Assembly (NCBI RefSeq): GCF_900142565.1
Contig: NZ_FRBH01000001.1
Location: 62,001-126,000 of the forward strand
Origin: Chishuiella changwenlii
Lineage (GTDB): Bacteria > Bacteroidota > Bacteroidia > Flavobacteriales > Weeksellaceae
DNA length: 64,000 nucleotides
Direction of reading: 5' to 3'
Shown here: positions 46,248-57,770 of the stretch, in pieces
Layout: every line of letters begins with the position of its first letter
Numbering within the stretch: the first letter of the stretch is position 1
The notes under the pieces: model-generated
What the model saw: only the letters and a program-made list of their open reading frames with translations
The model's database searches: none
Told to the model about the DNA's origin: nothing
Position numbers and translations under genes: made by a program

Positions 46248-49200
46248 TTAATTATTACCGAATGTAAAGGTAGCACTAAATCCGGCACGAATTTGAGAAA
46301 TTGGGAATGCTGTTGAAATTTTATATTTACTCATCATTTGATCCCAATAAAATCTTAAATTCAGACTCTTACTTACGTTATAATCGGCTGTTAACTTAAA
46401 TGACATAATTCTTTGTCCTCCTGTAATTTGAGACTCTCCTTTAATCTCAGTTGGAGAATTAGGATTTGCTGCATCATTAAATTCGTAAATGATTCTTCGA
46501 ATTGTTGTTTGATTATCTCTTACAGAAAAATCTCCACGTAGATTTAAATCACCTTTTATAGTTTTTTGTCCTCCTTGGTAACGCATTTTTATTTTAAAAT
46601 CTTTAAAAATATATCCGAATCCAAGTATAAACTCAGAACCATAATCTTCTGTGTACGTATAATTAGTTGTACTTAAAGATAATAAACGATCGCGGTTATA
46701 TTGCGCTCTTAACTGCATACTATTACGGAATGTTAAGTCTGCACCTAGTAATGGAGAAAACTGCTCTATCATGGTAATAGCGCCATAAACATTTCTAGTA
46801 TAATAATTTCCATTTTCATCTTTTCCTACTACAGCTCCTCCGTTAATAATTCCGGCATCTAAAGCAAAATTAGGATTAGACTGTACTCCACTCGCTGTAT
46901 AAGTAGAATTATATGAACTTGTGATTTCTACATTATCAAAATATTTATTAACAATAGGAATTGATCTTAACCCTGTGTATGTAACTCTCCAGTTTGGAAT
47001 TGGAATTGACCTGTTATAACCTAATTTATTAGAACTAGCATCTTTTCCTTGCACAGCAGCTAAAAATGCAGGTAATAGTACATCTGTACTTCTTGCATTA
47101 AATCCTTCATAATAACCCATTCCATCTTCATTTCCGCTTCCTCTTTGTCTAGCTAAACGTCCAGAAATTGTCTTCGTATTTGCTAAAAACTGTTCAAAAA
47201 TTGCATCACCATCTTTAAAGGCTGTTTTTAAACTAATTGTAGAAATATTAAGCGTTGTTAATTCGTCTATATACGGATTTGGTGAGTATACTCTCTCATT
47301 ATTCACCTCTGTAAATAAATTAAATCCTGATTGATATAAACGACGATCTTTCATTCGTTTTGCATTTAAATCAATTCTAAGATCTGGAAATGGTTCAATT
47401 AATGCTGTAGCATTAAAATCCGAACCTTTAGTTTGTTGATAAGGATCTGTTAATAATTGATCTGAAGAAACCAAATAACCATTTTGAATTAATTGGCTTT
47501 TAAGGTCGAACTGAGTTCCATAAATAAAACCTAAAGTTGGTCCATTTTTTCCATTTACTCCAAAGAATCCTGGTTCATACATTAATCCTGGAATTACTGC
47601 TCCATTTCGTTGGTTGTATGTGAAGTTACCTCTTTTTAATGAAGATAAAATCATCCAACCATAATCTTTTGCTGTAAATTTATTTTTGAATTTATATTTT
47701 GATTTCTTGTTTGTTCTACGCTTTTTAGAGAATAACTCAGTGTAAACTGTATTCAACGAATCAATTTCTGCTCTTCTTCCTTTTAAGATAGAATCGTAAC
47801 GTTTATATCCTTTAAATTCTGGATAAAATTTAGTAAAATCCATATCTCCAATTAAATTAATTGAATTAGAATTTTGCCCTGTTCCGTTTCCTAAACTAAC
47901 AATCCTTTGAACTGGATTACCATTACCATCTTCAATTGGATTACCATTTGCATCTAAAGCTTCTGTTTCAAAATTACGCATTGCAGTAGACGATGCCATC
48001 CAGTTATAATTAGATGTAAACCCAACTTCTAAATTAATCCAATTTAGATAAGGGAAGAATCTTAATGGTAACTTATAATTTGCTTGAAATTGTTGATCGT
48101 ATTGAACAGGACGACCAATTGTAAACATATTCTGCCATATTAAACTTTGATCTGGTCGCTGAAAACTACTTCCATCATTTAATGTCATGGTAGATGATGT
48201 TAAATCTACTCGGAAAGACCTCGTTAAATCAAAACCTAAATTATATTGCCAATTAAACAAGAAATTATTACTGTAAGTAGGACGGATCATATTACCTTGT
48301 CCTCCTAGATATTGATTAATATCACGGTATTGTCTCTCACTATATGTACGCGCTACTTCTGTACGGAAAGAAAAACGAGTTGGCAATGGATTAATATTAA
48401 ACTCTCTAATAAATTGTAAATATTTACTAGATTCTTCTTTTGGTTGAAGAGGTCGCCACTTTTTGAAAGGCTCGTATGATTTTCCTCTAAATCCAAAGTT
48501 ATAATTTAATGATGCTCTAAGCTGTTGATTAACATTATAAGCTGTATAAATATCACGATAATAATTATCTGAATACATCATTGACACAGAAAAGTTAGAA
48601 GGATCGTAAAAACGAACTGGGTTTGTATTATTAGTACTTCTAATTTTTCTAATGTTATTAAATGAGAAACTTTTAAATTGAGAGTAAGTACGAACAACCT
48701 TTTCTAATTCAGCTTTATTAGGCGCTTCATCAAAAAGGATATCATTGTCTAAAGGATTGTATTTTGGATCGACAAATTTCTCATCAATTGTAAAATTGAA
48801 AGGAATTTCCATCCCCCATTTCTTTGGTAAGAATTTATCTAATTTTACCTCAGCATTTAATGCATATTGTAATGATTGATCTTGATTACGACTAGACGGA
48901 CCTTGGTCTATTGCACCAAAACCTACAGAACTTGTACTACCAGAAACTTGCACATTTGCAAAATCTCCTAAATTAAACTGTACGTTTGCCGCTGCTGCAT
49001 AACCTCCTTCGTTATCAATTTCACTTAAACGAAGTTCATTTACCCAAAGTAAAACTTCTTTATCCGAAGCACCAGAAGTGTTACGAACCCCTATCATAAT
49101 AGAAGAGACGTTTCCTAATGTTGGACGACCTTTTACGTAAACAGATTTATTTGGATTTTCAGCATCAAAAGGAAAACTATAACGTTGCAACGTGCTAAAA

Positions 49201-52200
49201 CTATCTGTATCTCTTTGCTTTTTAGCTTTTGTAAACAGTTCTGTTGTTAAATCTATTAAGTTTTCTTCTGGCCAAATCATACTTTCCGACATTGCACTTT
49301 GCGGTGTGTACTTTAAAGGCATTTCGTACTCGTAGTAGTTATCTGTGTAATCGCTTCCTAAACGAATAAATAATTTTGTTCCATTATCAATTGCTGTAGA
49401 AGTTCTATCTAAAAGATTTTGTGCAGATACAAACATTTGTAATTTTTTGTATCGTCTTAAATCTAAATTCGTATTCTTAAAAATTGCTTTAGAAGTACTC
49501 CCTGGCTTAAATTTAGCTTTAAGAGTCATAGAAGCTTCATTCTGCGACTGAAAACCTGTTGATCCTTGTGTTTGCTCACGGTAAACTCCAGGAGGAATAA
49601 CATAACGAGGACGATCTGTTCCGTTACGTTCTATACTTACTTCACCTACTTCTAAATCTCCAATATTTGTATCTTCTGCTGAACCTTCTTGGTTACTTAC
49701 AAGTAATGGATAAATATTTTTAGTATAACGTCTCCATTCAGAACGAACTAAATCAAAAGTACCAAAACGAAGTGTTGTCTGATCTTGGAATCCTCTCATT
49801 ACTAAACGCATAAAACGAGCAGAGTTTAAAACACTTTCTGCTTGAGCAATTGATGCATCATTATTTAATTCCTCGATTCCATCTCCATCAATATCTAAAT
49901 CGTACCCATCTACTGGAATACGAACTTGATACCATTTTACTTTTTCTGTTCGCTTATTTGCAAATTCACCATCAACTTCTTTTCTAGCAACAATAAATTT
50001 ATTTTCAGGATCTTCTAAACTTTGTCTAGTAATTTTAAATGTATACTGATTATAATTTTCAGTTTGATCTAAGTTATAATCCCCATTAATATCTTCTGTA
50101 TCTGGAATTAATGATATTGAATGTAATGGATTATCTGTTGAGTTATTTCCTTGTGGATTTCGGAAGAAACGGTAACGATCTTGTAGTGTATTTCCTATTG
50201 ATGCTCCTCTAAAACGATCATCTAAGAAGAATACATAATTATCATTTGCAGGATCGGATTCTCCTGTAACGATATTGTTACTAGAAATTCCGTATCGTTG
50301 TTCTTCTTCTAAATCTGTTAAACCATTGTATCCTAAATCCTGTTCTTTTCTTGCAGCTCCACTTGTATCGAAAGCATATAAAATAGGATTTTGTTGTGGT
50401 GTTTTTCCCCAATTAGATGAAACAGTTACCGCTTGATTATTAGAGTGTGGTAATCCGTTTTCATACATCATTTCACCATCTTTCAGTACATCTTCGGAAA
50501 CATTTCCTAAATGAACTAATAATTCTCCATCTCCAGCTGATCCATCTGCATAAGGATCCATCATCCAAAATTCTATATACTCTACGTTAGAATCTTTGAA
50601 ATTTGACACTGATATTGGACGCATAATAGCTCCCCAGTTTTGTGTATCTGTTGCATTTGGATTGATATTATATGGACCACGTTCTTGAGGATAGAATGTC
50701 ATATCTAATGTACTGATATAAGAATTCGTTCCTGCCATTACATCACGTTGATCAAAAATCTCTCTTAACTTTACTCGACGAGCACTGTGTGTAGACATTT
50801 GTTGATCTGTTAATGGAGCACTTCCTCCTAAACCATAAAAACGTGGATCAATCGTATACCAAGAAAGCATTTTACGCCCATTGTTAAACGATAAATCATC
50901 ATTCTTAATTCCATTTGGGAAAAATGGGTGATAATTTGTTGCGTTGTATCCAGCTGGTTTTCCTGGTGTTGAACCAAACTTCCAAGAACCAATATCTAAT
51001 AAACTTACACGAGATTGTGCATCTTCGAAATCGTCAATATAAGAATAACCATTTGTCACTTTATTAACCCCAGGCATTAAGTAAGCTGCTTCTGCTTGCA
51101 CACTAATGTTAGACATTTGATCTGTCTTTATTCCTGGAATTTTATTTGTTAATCTCGTTAACCATTCAGCTTCCGAGTTATATTGCGTATTTAGTCCAAA
51201 AATTGTATTATTTACAGGTTCTGCACCAAATTGTGTTTTTTGTGTTACTGGGCGTTCTTGATAGTTAATTAATGTCCCTCCTAACATAAATTTATCACTA
51301 AATTTATGTTCAACATTAATTCCCATAAAACGTTTTTTCTGTAAATTAAAAGTCGATTGATTTTCTAATGCAACATTAATAGGTGCACCAGAATTTTTTA
51401 ATCTATAGTTAATAATCTTTACACGACCTAATTGATAATCAACTGTATAATCAACTCCTTCTGTTAACGTTACACCAGCAGATGTTACTTTTACAGAACC
51501 TTGTGGTACGTTAAATGCACCTAATGGAATTCCATCAGAAACTGTTCCTTTGTAGCGACCTTCTATCGTATATCTATTAGCTAATCTTTCTCCTGGTAAA
51601 GTGTTAGGTAATTGACGGTAAATTTGATTAAAAACAAGATCTTCATTTTGTCCTTGTAATTTACTGCTTAAATATTGACCAAAAGGTTCTACGGTTGTAA
51701 AGATAATATTTCCTCTTTCGGTATCTACAGTTAAACCTTGCTGAAAGTCGAATAAACCATCCCCTTTACTTCCATCTGGATTTTGTTGTAATTGACCATT
51801 CGAATTTAATCTATCCATATTCAGAACCTGAAGTAAAGATTGATCTGCAACATTTGTATTTGGAAGATAATTTAATTTTCCTGATGATTGTTCTCCATTG
51901 TCTTTGAAGTTAATGTTCATCATGAAATCTTCGCTAGAAACACCATAAGCGTTCAGCGAATAAATATTCTTCATCATTAAATTCCACATTGGAGAAGCAA
52001 CATTTACAGCAGAATTAGGTTTAATTAATTTTGCTATAATAGGCTTATCTGTCTGATCTGACATTTGACCAACAGTATATAATTTTCCAGGATCTGAACT
52101 TAATGTATATTGAAAAGAAACTGCTAATAAATCTTCTCCATCAACTAAAGGTGTATTTAAGGAAACATAACCTAATTTTGGATAAAATGTATATTCAGAA

Positions 52201-53492
52201 GGATCTAACTTTCGTACATTTTCATTTACAATAAAGTTTTCTCCATCCTGAAATTGTTGATAACCGTTTAAGAAATTTCTTGCATTACTAATCGATGTAA
52301 ATCCTTGCGTATTAACATCGTTAAACAACATACTATTCGTATTATCAGGAAAATTATTTACTCCAGGAACTGGTTCAGCAATATCTCTTAAAGCAATTAT
52401 AGATCGACGATTTTGTTGGTTTCCTCCTGTTTTATCAACTTTCCAAACCTCAATACGTTGAATATTAATATTACTATTAACTGCTGGATAGTTTGCTAAT
52501 GCTCTATCGTAATTATTTCTGAAATATTGACCTAAAAAGAAATGTCGGTTATATTCGTATTTTTCTGCAGCAATCTTAAATTCTGATTGTACTCCACCAC
52601 CTTGAACAACAATGTTTTTTGATTCTGATCTTTGCTCAGAGAAAACTGCCGAAACAAATGTTTTTCCAAATTTAAGATCGGTTCTTACACCAAAAAGAGA
52701 TTGTGCTCCTGTAATTAAAGAAGTACTTAATGGCATAGAAATATTACCTACTTCTATATTTTGTAGAATATCATCTTCTCCACCAAATGGATCTAATTTT
52801 GTTCCTAGCGCTTTTCTCCATTGAAGTTTCATTTGATTTTCAAAACCGAAACCGGCTTGCGTATCATAATTAACTTTCATTTGAAGATTCTCTCCAACTT
52901 TACCCAAAATACTTAATTGCATACGTTGGTTAATATCCATTGTAAGCGTTTTTCTATTTTGAGGCAAAAGCATTGGGTTATCTATATTTTGCAGAAAAAC
53001 ACCAAGATCAAGATTAGCATAACCTTGTGGTGTTAATGATATTTCTGTTCCTCCAAAAATAGTTTCGAAAGCTTTAGATTTTACTCTAAAACTAGGTAAA
53101 ATATTTCCTTCTTTTTTTCCTTCTTTATCTCCAAATCTTTGTTCACGATAATATTGATCGTTTGTTTGAGATTTCTGACGAAAATATCCTTTCATATCCT
53201 CGTTTTGAACTAACTCTAAATATTCACTTCTAGTTAAATAAATAGGTTCAGAAACTAAACTACTTCCAATTTTTGGATATAATATATATTGACGAAATAA
53301 AGGATCGTACTCTACATCGTATTTTATTTGGTTATCTAAAAATAATCCTCCCTTCTGATCTCTAATAGGAAATTTTAGTGTATCACTTTCCTGTGCCACG
53401 ACATCACTCATTGTTCCTAATGCAAAAAGGAAACATAGAGCAGCAATGGTAGAGTTTTTACGAATAGGTTTTGGTTCGCGGTATATTTTCAT
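46248..53492 (-). CDS. sprA: SprA, type IX secretion outer-membrane translocon
   Basis: A 2414-residue protein, the very large single-chain barrel (36 strands in solved homologues) through which type IX substrates leave the cell, also needed for gliding. It has a signal peptide (to about residue 34, SDVVAQ), the SprA N-terminal repeats with the motif [28 protein letters not shown] and, near residue 220, [32 protein letters not shown], and ends in aromatic beta strands ([10 protein letters not shown]). Its ATG overlaps the ruvA stop codon by one base. The lipase at 21.3 kb is one likely substrate. It is the longest gene in the window; no break is seen. Confidence 0.96.
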   Translation of the reverse strand: MKIYREPKPIRKNSTIAALCFLFALGTMSDVVAQESDTLKFPIRDQKGGLFLDNQIKYDVEYDPLFRQYILYPKIGSSLVSEPIYLTRSEYLELVQNEDMKGYFRQKSQTNDQYYREQRFGDKEGKKEGNILPSFRVKSKAFETIFGGTEISLTPQGYANLDLGVFLQNIDNPMLLPQNRKTLTMDINQRMQLSILGKVGENLQMKVNYDTQAGFGFENQMKLQWRKALGTKLDPFGGEDDILQNIEVGNISMPLSTSLITGAQSLFGVRTDLKFGKTFVSAVFSEQRSESKNIVVQGGGVQSEFKIAAEKYEYNRHFFLGQYFRNNYDRALANYPAVNSNINIQRIEVWKVDKTGGNQQNRRSIIALRDIAEPVPGVNNFPDNTNSMLFNDVNTQGFTSISNARNFLNGYQQFQDGENFIVNENVRKLDPSEYTFYPKLGYVSLNTPLVDGEDLLAVSFQYTLSSDPGKLYTVGQMSDQTDKPIIAKLIKPNSAVNVASPMWNLMMKNIYSLNAYGVSSEDFMMNINFKDNGEQSSGKLNYLPNTNVADQSLLQVLNMDRLNSNGQLQQNPDGSKGDGLFDFQQGLTVDTERGNIIFTTVEPFGQYLSSKLQGQNEDLVFNQIYRQLPNTLPGERLANRYTIEGRYKGTVSDGIPLGAFNVPQGSVKVTSAGVTLTEGVDYTVDYQLGRVKIINYRLKNSGAPINVALENQSTFNLQKKRFMGINVEHKFSDKFMLGGTLINYQERPVTQKTQFGAEPVNNTIFGLNTQYNSEAEWLTRLTNKIPGIKTDQMSNISVQAEAAYLMPGVNKVTNGYSYIDDFEDAQSRVSLLDIGSWKFGSTPGKPAGYNATNYHPFFPNGIKNDDLSFNNGRKMLSWYTIDPRFYGLGGSAPLTDQQMSTHSARRVKLREIFDQRDVMAGTNSYISTLDMTFYPQERGPYNINPNATDTQNWGAIMRPISVSNFKDSNVEYIEFWMMDPYADGSAGDGELLVHLGNVSEDVLKDGEMMYENGLPHSNNQAVTVSSNWGKTPQQNPILYAFDTSGAARKEQDLGYNGLTDLEEEQRYGISSNNIVTGESDPANDNYVFFLDDRFRGASIGNTLQDRYRFFRNPQGNNSTDNPLHSISLIPDTEDINGDYNLDQTENYNQYTFKITRQSLEDPENKFIVARKEVDGEFANKRTEKVKWYQVRIPVDGYDLDIDGDGIEELNNDASIAQAESVLNSARFMRLVMRGFQDQTTLRFGTFDLVRSEWRRYTKNIYPLLVSNQEGSAEDTNIGDLEVGEVSIERNGTDRPRYVIPPGVYREQTQGSTGFQSQNEASMTLKAKFKPGSTSKAIFKNTNLDLRRYKKLQMFVSAQNLLDRTSTAIDNGTKLFIRLGSDYTDNYYEYEMPLKYTPQSAMSESMIWPEENLIDLTTELFTKAKKQRDTDSFSTLQRYSFPFDAENPNKSVYVKGRPTLGNVSSIMIGVRNTSGASDKEVLLWVNELRLSEIDNEGGYAAAANVQFNLGDFANVQVSGSTSSVGFGAIDQGPSSRNQDQSLQYALNAEVKLDKFLPKKWGMEIPFNFTIDEKFVDPKYNPLDNDILFDEAPNKAELEKVVRTYSQFKSFSFNNIRKIRSTNNTNPVRFYDPSNFSVSMMYSDNYYRDIYTAYNVNQQLRASLNYNFGFRGKSYEPFKKWRPLQPKEESSKYLQFIREFNINPLPTRFSFRTEVARTYSERQYRDINQYLGGQGNMIRPTYSNNFLFNWQYNLGFDLTRSFRVDLTSSTMTLNDGSSFQRPDQSLIWQNMFTIGRPVQYDQQFQANYKLPLRFFPYLNWINLEVGFTSNYNWMASSTAMRNFETEALDANGNPIEDGNGNPVQRIVSLGNGTGQNSNSINLIGDMDFTKFYPEFKGYKRYDSILKGRRAEIDSLNTVYTELFSKKRRTNKKSKYKFKNKFTAKDYGWMILSSLKRGNFTYNQRNGAVIPGLMYEPGFFGVNGKNGPTLGFIYGTQFDLKSQLIQNGYLVSSDQLLTDPYQQTKGSDFNATALIEPFPDLRIDLNAKRMKDRRLYQSGFNLFTEVNNERVYSPNPYIDELTTLNISTISLKTAFKDGDAIFEQFLANTKTISGRLARQRGSGNEDGMGYYEGFNARSTDVLLPAFLAAVQGKDASSNKLGYNRSIPIPNWRVTYTGLRSIPIVNKYFDNVEITSSYNSTYTASGVQSNPNFALDAGIINGGAVVGKDENGNYYTRNVYGAITMIEQFSPLLGADLTFRNSMQLRAQYNRDRLLSLSTTNYTYTEDYGSEFILGFGYIFKDFKIKMRYQGGQKTIKGDLNLRGDFSVRDNQTTIRRIIYEFNDAANPNSPTEIKGESQITGGQRIMSFKLTADYNVSKSLNLRFYWDQMMSKYKISTAFPISQIRAGFSATFTFGNN

Positions 53493-54073
53493 TAAATCTT
53501 CTTCAAGGTTTCTTTAACTAAGAATTCAACCTCTGCATCTGGATTCTCTTGTAAGATTTTATCCATGATTTTTTCGGCAGACTTTTTCGGAATTCCAAGA
53601 ACTTCTAAAGCAGATAACGCTTCATTCTTAGATTTATTTTTAACTACCCCAGAATTAATATCTAATATTAAATTTTGATCTAATTTATCTTTCAAATCAA
53701 TGATTATTCTTTGCGCTGTTTTTGCACCAATTCCTTTTACGCTTTGCAATATTTTTACATCTTCTGATGCTATAGCAGTCGCTATTTCTTTAGAAGATAA
53801 AGTAGAAATCATCATCATTCCAGAAGCTGGTCCAACTCCGTTGACACTAATTAATTTCTGAAAAATTTCTCTTTCTAATTTTGTAGCAAAACCATAAAGT
53901 AAATGAGCGTCCTCTCTTACAATAAGATGAGTAAAGATTGTTACGGCTTCTTCATGTTCTAAAGTAGAAAAAGTATTAAGAGAAATATTTACCCAATATC
54001 CTACACCATTGCAGTCTATTACAGCATTTGTTGGATAAATTTCAATTAATTTACCTCGTAATTGTGTTATCAT
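53492..54073 (-). CDS. ruvA: Holliday junction branch migration protein RuvA
   Basis: A 193-residue DNA-binding subunit that holds the four-way junction and directs the RuvB motor. The N-terminal OB fold (MITQLRGKLIEIYPTNAVIDCNGVGYWVNIS) is followed by two helix-hairpin-helix motifs, LISVNGVGPASGMMMISTL and LQSVKGIGAKTAQRIIIDLKDKL, and a C-terminal RuvB-binding domain. Its stop codon and the sprA start share one base (TAATG). Confidence 0.96.
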   Translation of the reverse strand: MITQLRGKLIEIYPTNAVIDCNGVGYWVNISLNTFSTLEHEEAVTIFTHLIVREDAHLLYGFATKLEREIFQKLISVNGVGPASGMMMISTLSSKEIATAIASEDVKILQSVKGIGAKTAQRIIIDLKDKLDQNLILDINSGVVKNKSKNEALSALEVLGIPKKSAEKIMDKILQENPDAEVEFLVKETLKKI

Positions 54074-54263
54074 TTTGAAGTTTATTAAGTTACACTCGAT
54101 TAAGTGATAACGGCAAAATTACAATTTATTTTATGAGAATAAAAAGTATCTATGATTTTGGATGGTAAACAAAATATATCCTCACGTTTACAAGACTATA
54201 TTTTAATAATTTGTTATACAAAATGTTCTCCTCTTAAATTAACAATTTAAATATGTTATCTGA

Positions 54264-55787
54264 TTAAAATTTATTTATTTCAGAAATTTGCTTTTTAGCA
54301 TTCTCATTATTTGGATTTAGTTTGAGTGATTTTTTATAATTAAGAATAGCTTTTTTATAATCTTTATTTACAAAATAAGCTTCACCAAGACTATCAAATA
54401 AATTTGCATTTTTAGGGTATTCTTTTGTTGCAAACTCAAATAGTTTAATTGCTTTATCTACTTCTTTATCATTATATAACAAATCATATCCAAGACTGTT
54501 TAGTGTGAATTGCAAATTAGTATTAAAATAAATATCTTCTTTTTTACTTAAAACATCGAATGATTTTTTAGCTAACTGAGGATTGGTTATAAATTGAGAT
54601 TTTAATACTGATTGTAAGTTTAATTTTGGATACTTAATCAAATCTGTTTCTATTTTATTAAATAGAATTTCCCAATCATTAATTGCTAAATTGGACTTGT
54701 TATTAATTATTACAATTTGTCCGTATTTGCTGTCTGGAGAAATTAAAATACCACTTCTTACTCCATTTGCATCTCCAGTTTTTGAATAATAAAACCCTTC
54801 TTCTTTACCAAATCCCATATCTTGCCATAAATATCCCATTACGTTGTCTTCGTCATCCTCAAACAAAATTTTGGTTGATTCTTTTATTAAAGGATTATCA
54901 CTCTCTAGTTGAAACTTCATTAGCTTTATTAAATCGGGTAATGTAGTAATAATACCATATCCGCCTCCTAACAAAGGATTCTTGTCTAATGGAGCTAATT
55001 CACCAGAACTTGTGTAACTATTTGCGAGGTATTTTTTATGTTCTTGATAATTTTGTAAATAAGTATTTTTCATATCTAACTCGTTCAAAAAATCCTGAAG
55101 CAAGTCTTTATAGGTTTTATGATAAACCTGTTCTAATATGTAGGACATTAGCTCTGAACCAATAGAATTGTAATCATAAACAGTTCCAGGTTTTTTATCT
55201 AGTTCTACTGTTTTCAGCTCTTCTAAAAAGGTTGACATATTATAATCAAAAGGTCTGTTTTCATAATAACCTTCTGTTGTTTTCTTATTAACCTCTGCTA
55301 GTTTTTCTGGTATTTTAGTTTTAAACCCAAGCGTATGGGTTAACAAATTTTTAATTGTAATTGGTGTGCCTTGATATTCTAAATTAGGATATGTTTCTAA
55401 CATGTACTTGCTAATATCATCATCCAATTTTATTCTTTTTTCTAGCACCGCTTTAGCTGCTAATGAACCTACAAAAACTTTAGAAATAGAAGCAATTTCA
55501 TATAATGTATTGTCATTTGGTTTGTTTTGATTATTCTTATCAATTTCTCCATAATAGTTATGAAAAATTTCTCCATTTTTATAGATAGCTAAAGCAATTG
55601 AGTTGATGTTACCTTTTTTTATCTCATTTTCCGCATACTGATCTATCAAATTAGTTAGCTTATTAAAATGTTTTCCTAAATCATTATTTGCAAAGTAAGT
55701 TTCATCTGGACTACCATGTAAATCTTTTACTTGTGCATTAGTTTGAGTATAAAAAAATAAAAATAGTATTAAATGTAGATTTTTCAT
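54264..55787 (-). CDS. Serine hydrolase (class C beta-lactamase fold) with C-terminal TPR repeats
   Basis: A 507-residue exported protein with a signal peptide (to about residue 19, TNAQ). The active-site SISK tetrad is Ser100-Lys103 (YEIASISKVF), and YDYN near residue 205 is the second motif, so the fold is that of class C beta-lactamases and D-Ala-D-Ala esterases. The last 90 residues hold TPR-like repeats (AKEYPKNANLFDSLGEAYFVNKDYKKAILNYKKSLKLNPNN). The substrate is not predictable. It lies between ruvA and the AraC-linked region and may receive transcription from the promoter at 55981, if the hairpin in between is read through. Confidence 0.87.
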   Translation of the reverse strand: MKNLHLILFLFFYTQTNAQVKDLHGSPDETYFANNDLGKHFNKLTNLIDQYAENEIKKGNINSIALAIYKNGEIFHNYYGEIDKNNQNKPNDNTLYEIASISKVFVGSLAAKAVLEKRIKLDDDISKYMLETYPNLEYQGTPITIKNLLTHTLGFKTKIPEKLAEVNKKTTEGYYENRPFDYNMSTFLEELKTVELDKKPGTVYDYNSIGSELMSYILEQVYHKTYKDLLQDFLNELDMKNTYLQNYQEHKKYLANSYTSSGELAPLDKNPLLGGGYGIITTLPDLIKLMKFQLESDNPLIKESTKILFEDDEDNVMGYLWQDMGFGKEEGFYYSKTGDANGVRSGILISPDSKYGQIVIINNKSNLAINDWEILFNKIETDLIKYPKLNLQSVLKSQFITNPQLAKKSFDVLSKKEDIYFNTNLQFTLNSLGYDLLYNDKEVDKAIKLFEFATKEYPKNANLFDSLGEAYFVNKDYKKAILNYKKSLKLNPNNENAKKQISEINKF

Positions 55788-55890
55788 TTTGCATTTATAA
55801 ATGATTAATTGTTAAAAAATGTTTTCTAATATACTAACATCTTGTGTTCAATCAAAATTTAAACGATTGTGTTAAATCATGTTATCCGAT

Positions 55891-55974
55891 TAAAAAACCT
55901 GATTTAATTATTAAATCAGGTTTAGAAATAAAGTATTCATAGGTTTAGTTTCTTTTATTAAAAAGAAAAATATT
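55891..55974 (-). ncRNA. Candidate small RNA between AraC-type promoter and terminator
   Basis: A promoter module (55981-56038) is followed within 90 bp by a perfect 13 bp terminator stem (AAACCTGATTTAA with its complement, 55923-55895) and TTTTTT, with no gene in between. A second hairpin (TTTCTTTT with AAAAGAAA) is at 55968-55949. The predicted RNA is about 84 nt. It contains a 9-codon frame, MNTLFLNLI, with the terminator in it, so the unit could instead be a leader with attenuation. The 5' end is inferred. Confidence 0.5.
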
Positions 55975-55980
55975 GTCTAA

Positions 55981-56038
55981 CAAAATTAAACCAAGACTTT
56001 TATGCTTTATTGTTAAAAACTTTACATTATTTGTCTAT
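55981..56038 (-). promoter_or_regulatory. Left copy of the AraC-linked promoter module
   Basis: On the minus strand the module reads AATGTAAA (56028-56021), 32 bp, TAATTTTG (55988-55981). It is an inverted copy of the module at 57088-57148: 19 of 19 bases match across ATAGACAAATAATGTAAAG and 21 of 31 in the next part, with identical spacing. There is no TTG at -33, which fits activation by the AraC-type protein encoded between the two copies. Confidence 0.6.
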
Positions 56039-56197
56039 TTGTTTATGAAATTTAATCGAATATTTTCTTTTGGTAATGAAGTAAAACAAGTGACATAAAT
56101 AATTGTATTTCAATAATATTTTATATACTATTGCATTTTAAAAACAGTTGTTTTTATATATTATTGTATTTTCTTTAAATCCCCTAAATTATTGCTT

Positions 56198-57085
56198 ATG
56201 CAAAAACCATATTCTATAAAGAATATTATTAATCATGGAAAAATAAAATGGATATATTCTTCTGATTTTTTATTCTTTTCGCGGGTATCTACTATTTTTG
56301 AATTATCAAGTTTTACAGCAAATTATTACTCATACGGAATGGTTACTGATGGTAATATAATTCTCGAATTAGATGGAGAAGTATTAAAGCTAAATAATCA
56401 AAATCAAGCATTTTTAATTCACAGACCTTTTCAAGATATACGAGTATTAAAAATAGATCCAGGAACAAAAGGAGTATTTATATTTTTTAATAAAAGTTTT
56501 ATAAATAAACTAGATTCTTCTATCAGCTATTTAATGGACTTTATTCTTTTAGAGAAATTGAATAGAAATTATTTTTTACTTAGTAAAGAAGATTATAATT
56601 ATCTAGCAGAACTATTTAAAAATATTTTTGATTTATTATATATACTACCTTTATACAGGTGGGAAGAGTCTGCACATAAACTCCTATTATTCTTATTAAA
56701 GGAAATTGATTTGTTATTGAATAAATACGCTGATGTAGATTCAGATTCACATATAGGTAAAGGTGTTTCTACATTAACTAAATTTATAGAACTTGTAAAC
56801 GACAATTATATTGAACATAAGTCTATTGACTTTTATGCTAAGAGTCTTAATATAAGCTCAAATTATCTATATAAACTAGTTAAAGAACAATTAAATGACA
56901 CGCCACTTTCATATATTCAAAAATCAATTTTAAAACATGCTATTTTCCTGTTAGAAGAAGGAAAAATGAATATTAGTGAAATTGCATATTATTTACTTTT
57001 TGATAATGTTTCTACTTTTAGTAAATTCTTTAAAAAAAAGATGCATTTATCTCCTACTCAATACCAAAGAAAAAAATTTTATTAA
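56198..57085 (+). CDS. AraC-family transcriptional regulator
   Basis: A 295-residue regulator. The C-terminal 100 residues contain two helix-turn-helix motifs of the AraC type: KSIDFYAKSLNISSNYLYKLVKEQLNDTPLSYIQ and MNISEIAYYLLFDNVSTFSKFFKKKMHLSPTQY. The N-terminal 150 residues look like a cupin-type ligand domain. The TTG at 56192 opens the frame, but the ATG at 56198 is used here. It lies between two inverted promoter copies, and the same module stands before the lectin array, so it probably activates these units. The ligand is unknown. Confidence 0.9.
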   Translation: MQKPYSIKNIINHGKIKWIYSSDFLFFSRVSTIFELSSFTANYYSYGMVTDGNIILELDGEVLKLNNQNQAFLIHRPFQDIRVLKIDPGTKGVFIFFNKSFINKLDSSISYLMDFILLEKLNRNYFLLSKEDYNYLAELFKNIFDLLYILPLYRWEESAHKLLLFLLKEIDLLLNKYADVDSDSHIGKGVSTLTKFIELVNDNYIEHKSIDFYAKSLNISSNYLYKLVKEQLNDTPLSYIQKSILKHAIFLLEEGKMNISEIAYYLLFDNVSTFSKFFKKKMHLSPTQYQRKKFY

Positions 57086-57087
57086 CT

Positions 57088-57148
57088 TTTATAGACAAAT
57101 AATGTAAAGATTTTTACAACAATAGATAAAAGTCTTAAAATAAATTTG
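57088..57148 (+). promoter_or_regulatory. Right copy of the AraC-linked promoter module
   Basis: AATGTAAA (57101-57108), 32 bp, TAAATTTG (57141-57148), starting 3 bp after the AraC stop codon. It also carries ACAA and AGTCT at the same distances as the other two copies. No -33 TTG is present. Confidence 0.6.
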
Positions 57149-57184
57149 TTAAAACAATGTTTTTAACCTCAAACTAACCCAATT

Positions 57185-57290
57185 ATGAAAAAAAAATACT
57201 TTTTAAATTTATCTGTTGTAAATTTTTGTTTATATTTTTTATATCACTAAATTCACAAGTAGGTATTGGTGTTAATTCCAAACTACATTA
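57185..57290 (+). pseudogene. Remnant of a lectin-like gene (signal peptide part only)
   Basis: The frame starts ATG AAA AAA AAA TAC and gives MKKKYFLNLSVVNF before a stop codon after 21 residues. In another frame the DNA continues with FISLNSQVGIGVNSK, which matches the QVGINT start of the mature CTLD proteins encoded at 57.8-60.4 kb. The rest of the gene is absent. A frameshift plus truncation is therefore likely. Confidence 0.6.
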
Positions 57291-57398
57291 GATAGGACAG
57301 ATAGTCATTAACATGACTAATTATAATATAATTTCATATTCTTTAGTAACTTTTCTAAAGAAGATTTTTAGGTTTCCTATATCTATAGGGTAGGTTGT

Positions 57399-57429
57399 GT
57401 ATAAGGGGTGGTTCCCCTTATACTTTTTT
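57399..57429 (+). terminator. Strong terminator after the lectin remnant
   Basis: A perfect 10 bp stem, GTATAAGGGG with CCCCTTATAC, 5-base loop, followed by six T. Confidence 0.9.
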
Positions 57430-57770
57430 ATAAAGTATCATTATTAACCTAATCGATTAATTCTTCATTTTATAAATTAAGTTTTTAGAAAAACATACAG
57501 TAAGCTTTTCTAATACTATATTATCAATGTCTAAAAAAATTTCACAATTTTATCTCACATTTTACAAACTATATTTTATAATTTTCTTTGAATACCCTGT
57601 ATCCAAAACTTTATAAAAAGAAACAGTTAGAATAAAAAAGAGAGATTATTTTTTAATAATCTCTCTAAATCAATACCTATATTTATCACAAAGGTATTAA
57701 ATATACAAATCTAAGTTGGAAGTATTAAAGTAGAATATTTGTCTATTTTAAATTGGTAATGAGGTAATAA
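57430..57770. other. Intergenic stretch before the lectin array
   Basis: No gene or known RNA was seen. It is AT-rich and lies between two converging transcription units. The terminator of the lectin operon is at 57639-57666. Confidence 0.5.
57639..57666 (-). terminator. Terminator of the lectin array
   Basis: A perfect 12 bp stem, AGAGAGATTATT with AATAATCTCTCT around TTTT; on the minus strand a T run follows. It lies about 105 bp after the stop of the last array gene. Confidence 0.88.

Larger units (their letters stand above)
57155..57429 (+). ncRNA. Candidate structured RNA with four hairpins
   Basis: The predicted transcript from the right promoter copy runs to a strong terminator. After the broken lectin start it contains four consecutive stems: TAGTCAT/ATGACTA (57302-57319), CTTTAG/CTAAAG (57341-57360), CCTAT/ATAGG (57376-57389) and GTATAAGGGG/CCCCTTATAC (57399-57423). 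No usable protein is encoded. A regulatory RNA is suggested; the alternative is relics of a decayed gene's 3' end. Confidence 0.4.

Noticed and set aside
45848-46288. Longer gcvH starting at 46288
   Set aside because: The extra 20 residues overlap the end of sprA and do not belong to the H-protein fold; ATG at 46228 gives the normal start.
55981-57148. Inverted repeats flanking the AraC-type gene as an invertible DNA switch
   Set aside because: Identity is high over only 19 bases and about 68% over the next 31. No recombinase gene is near. The same module is also at 60.45 kb, so a shared operator explains it better.
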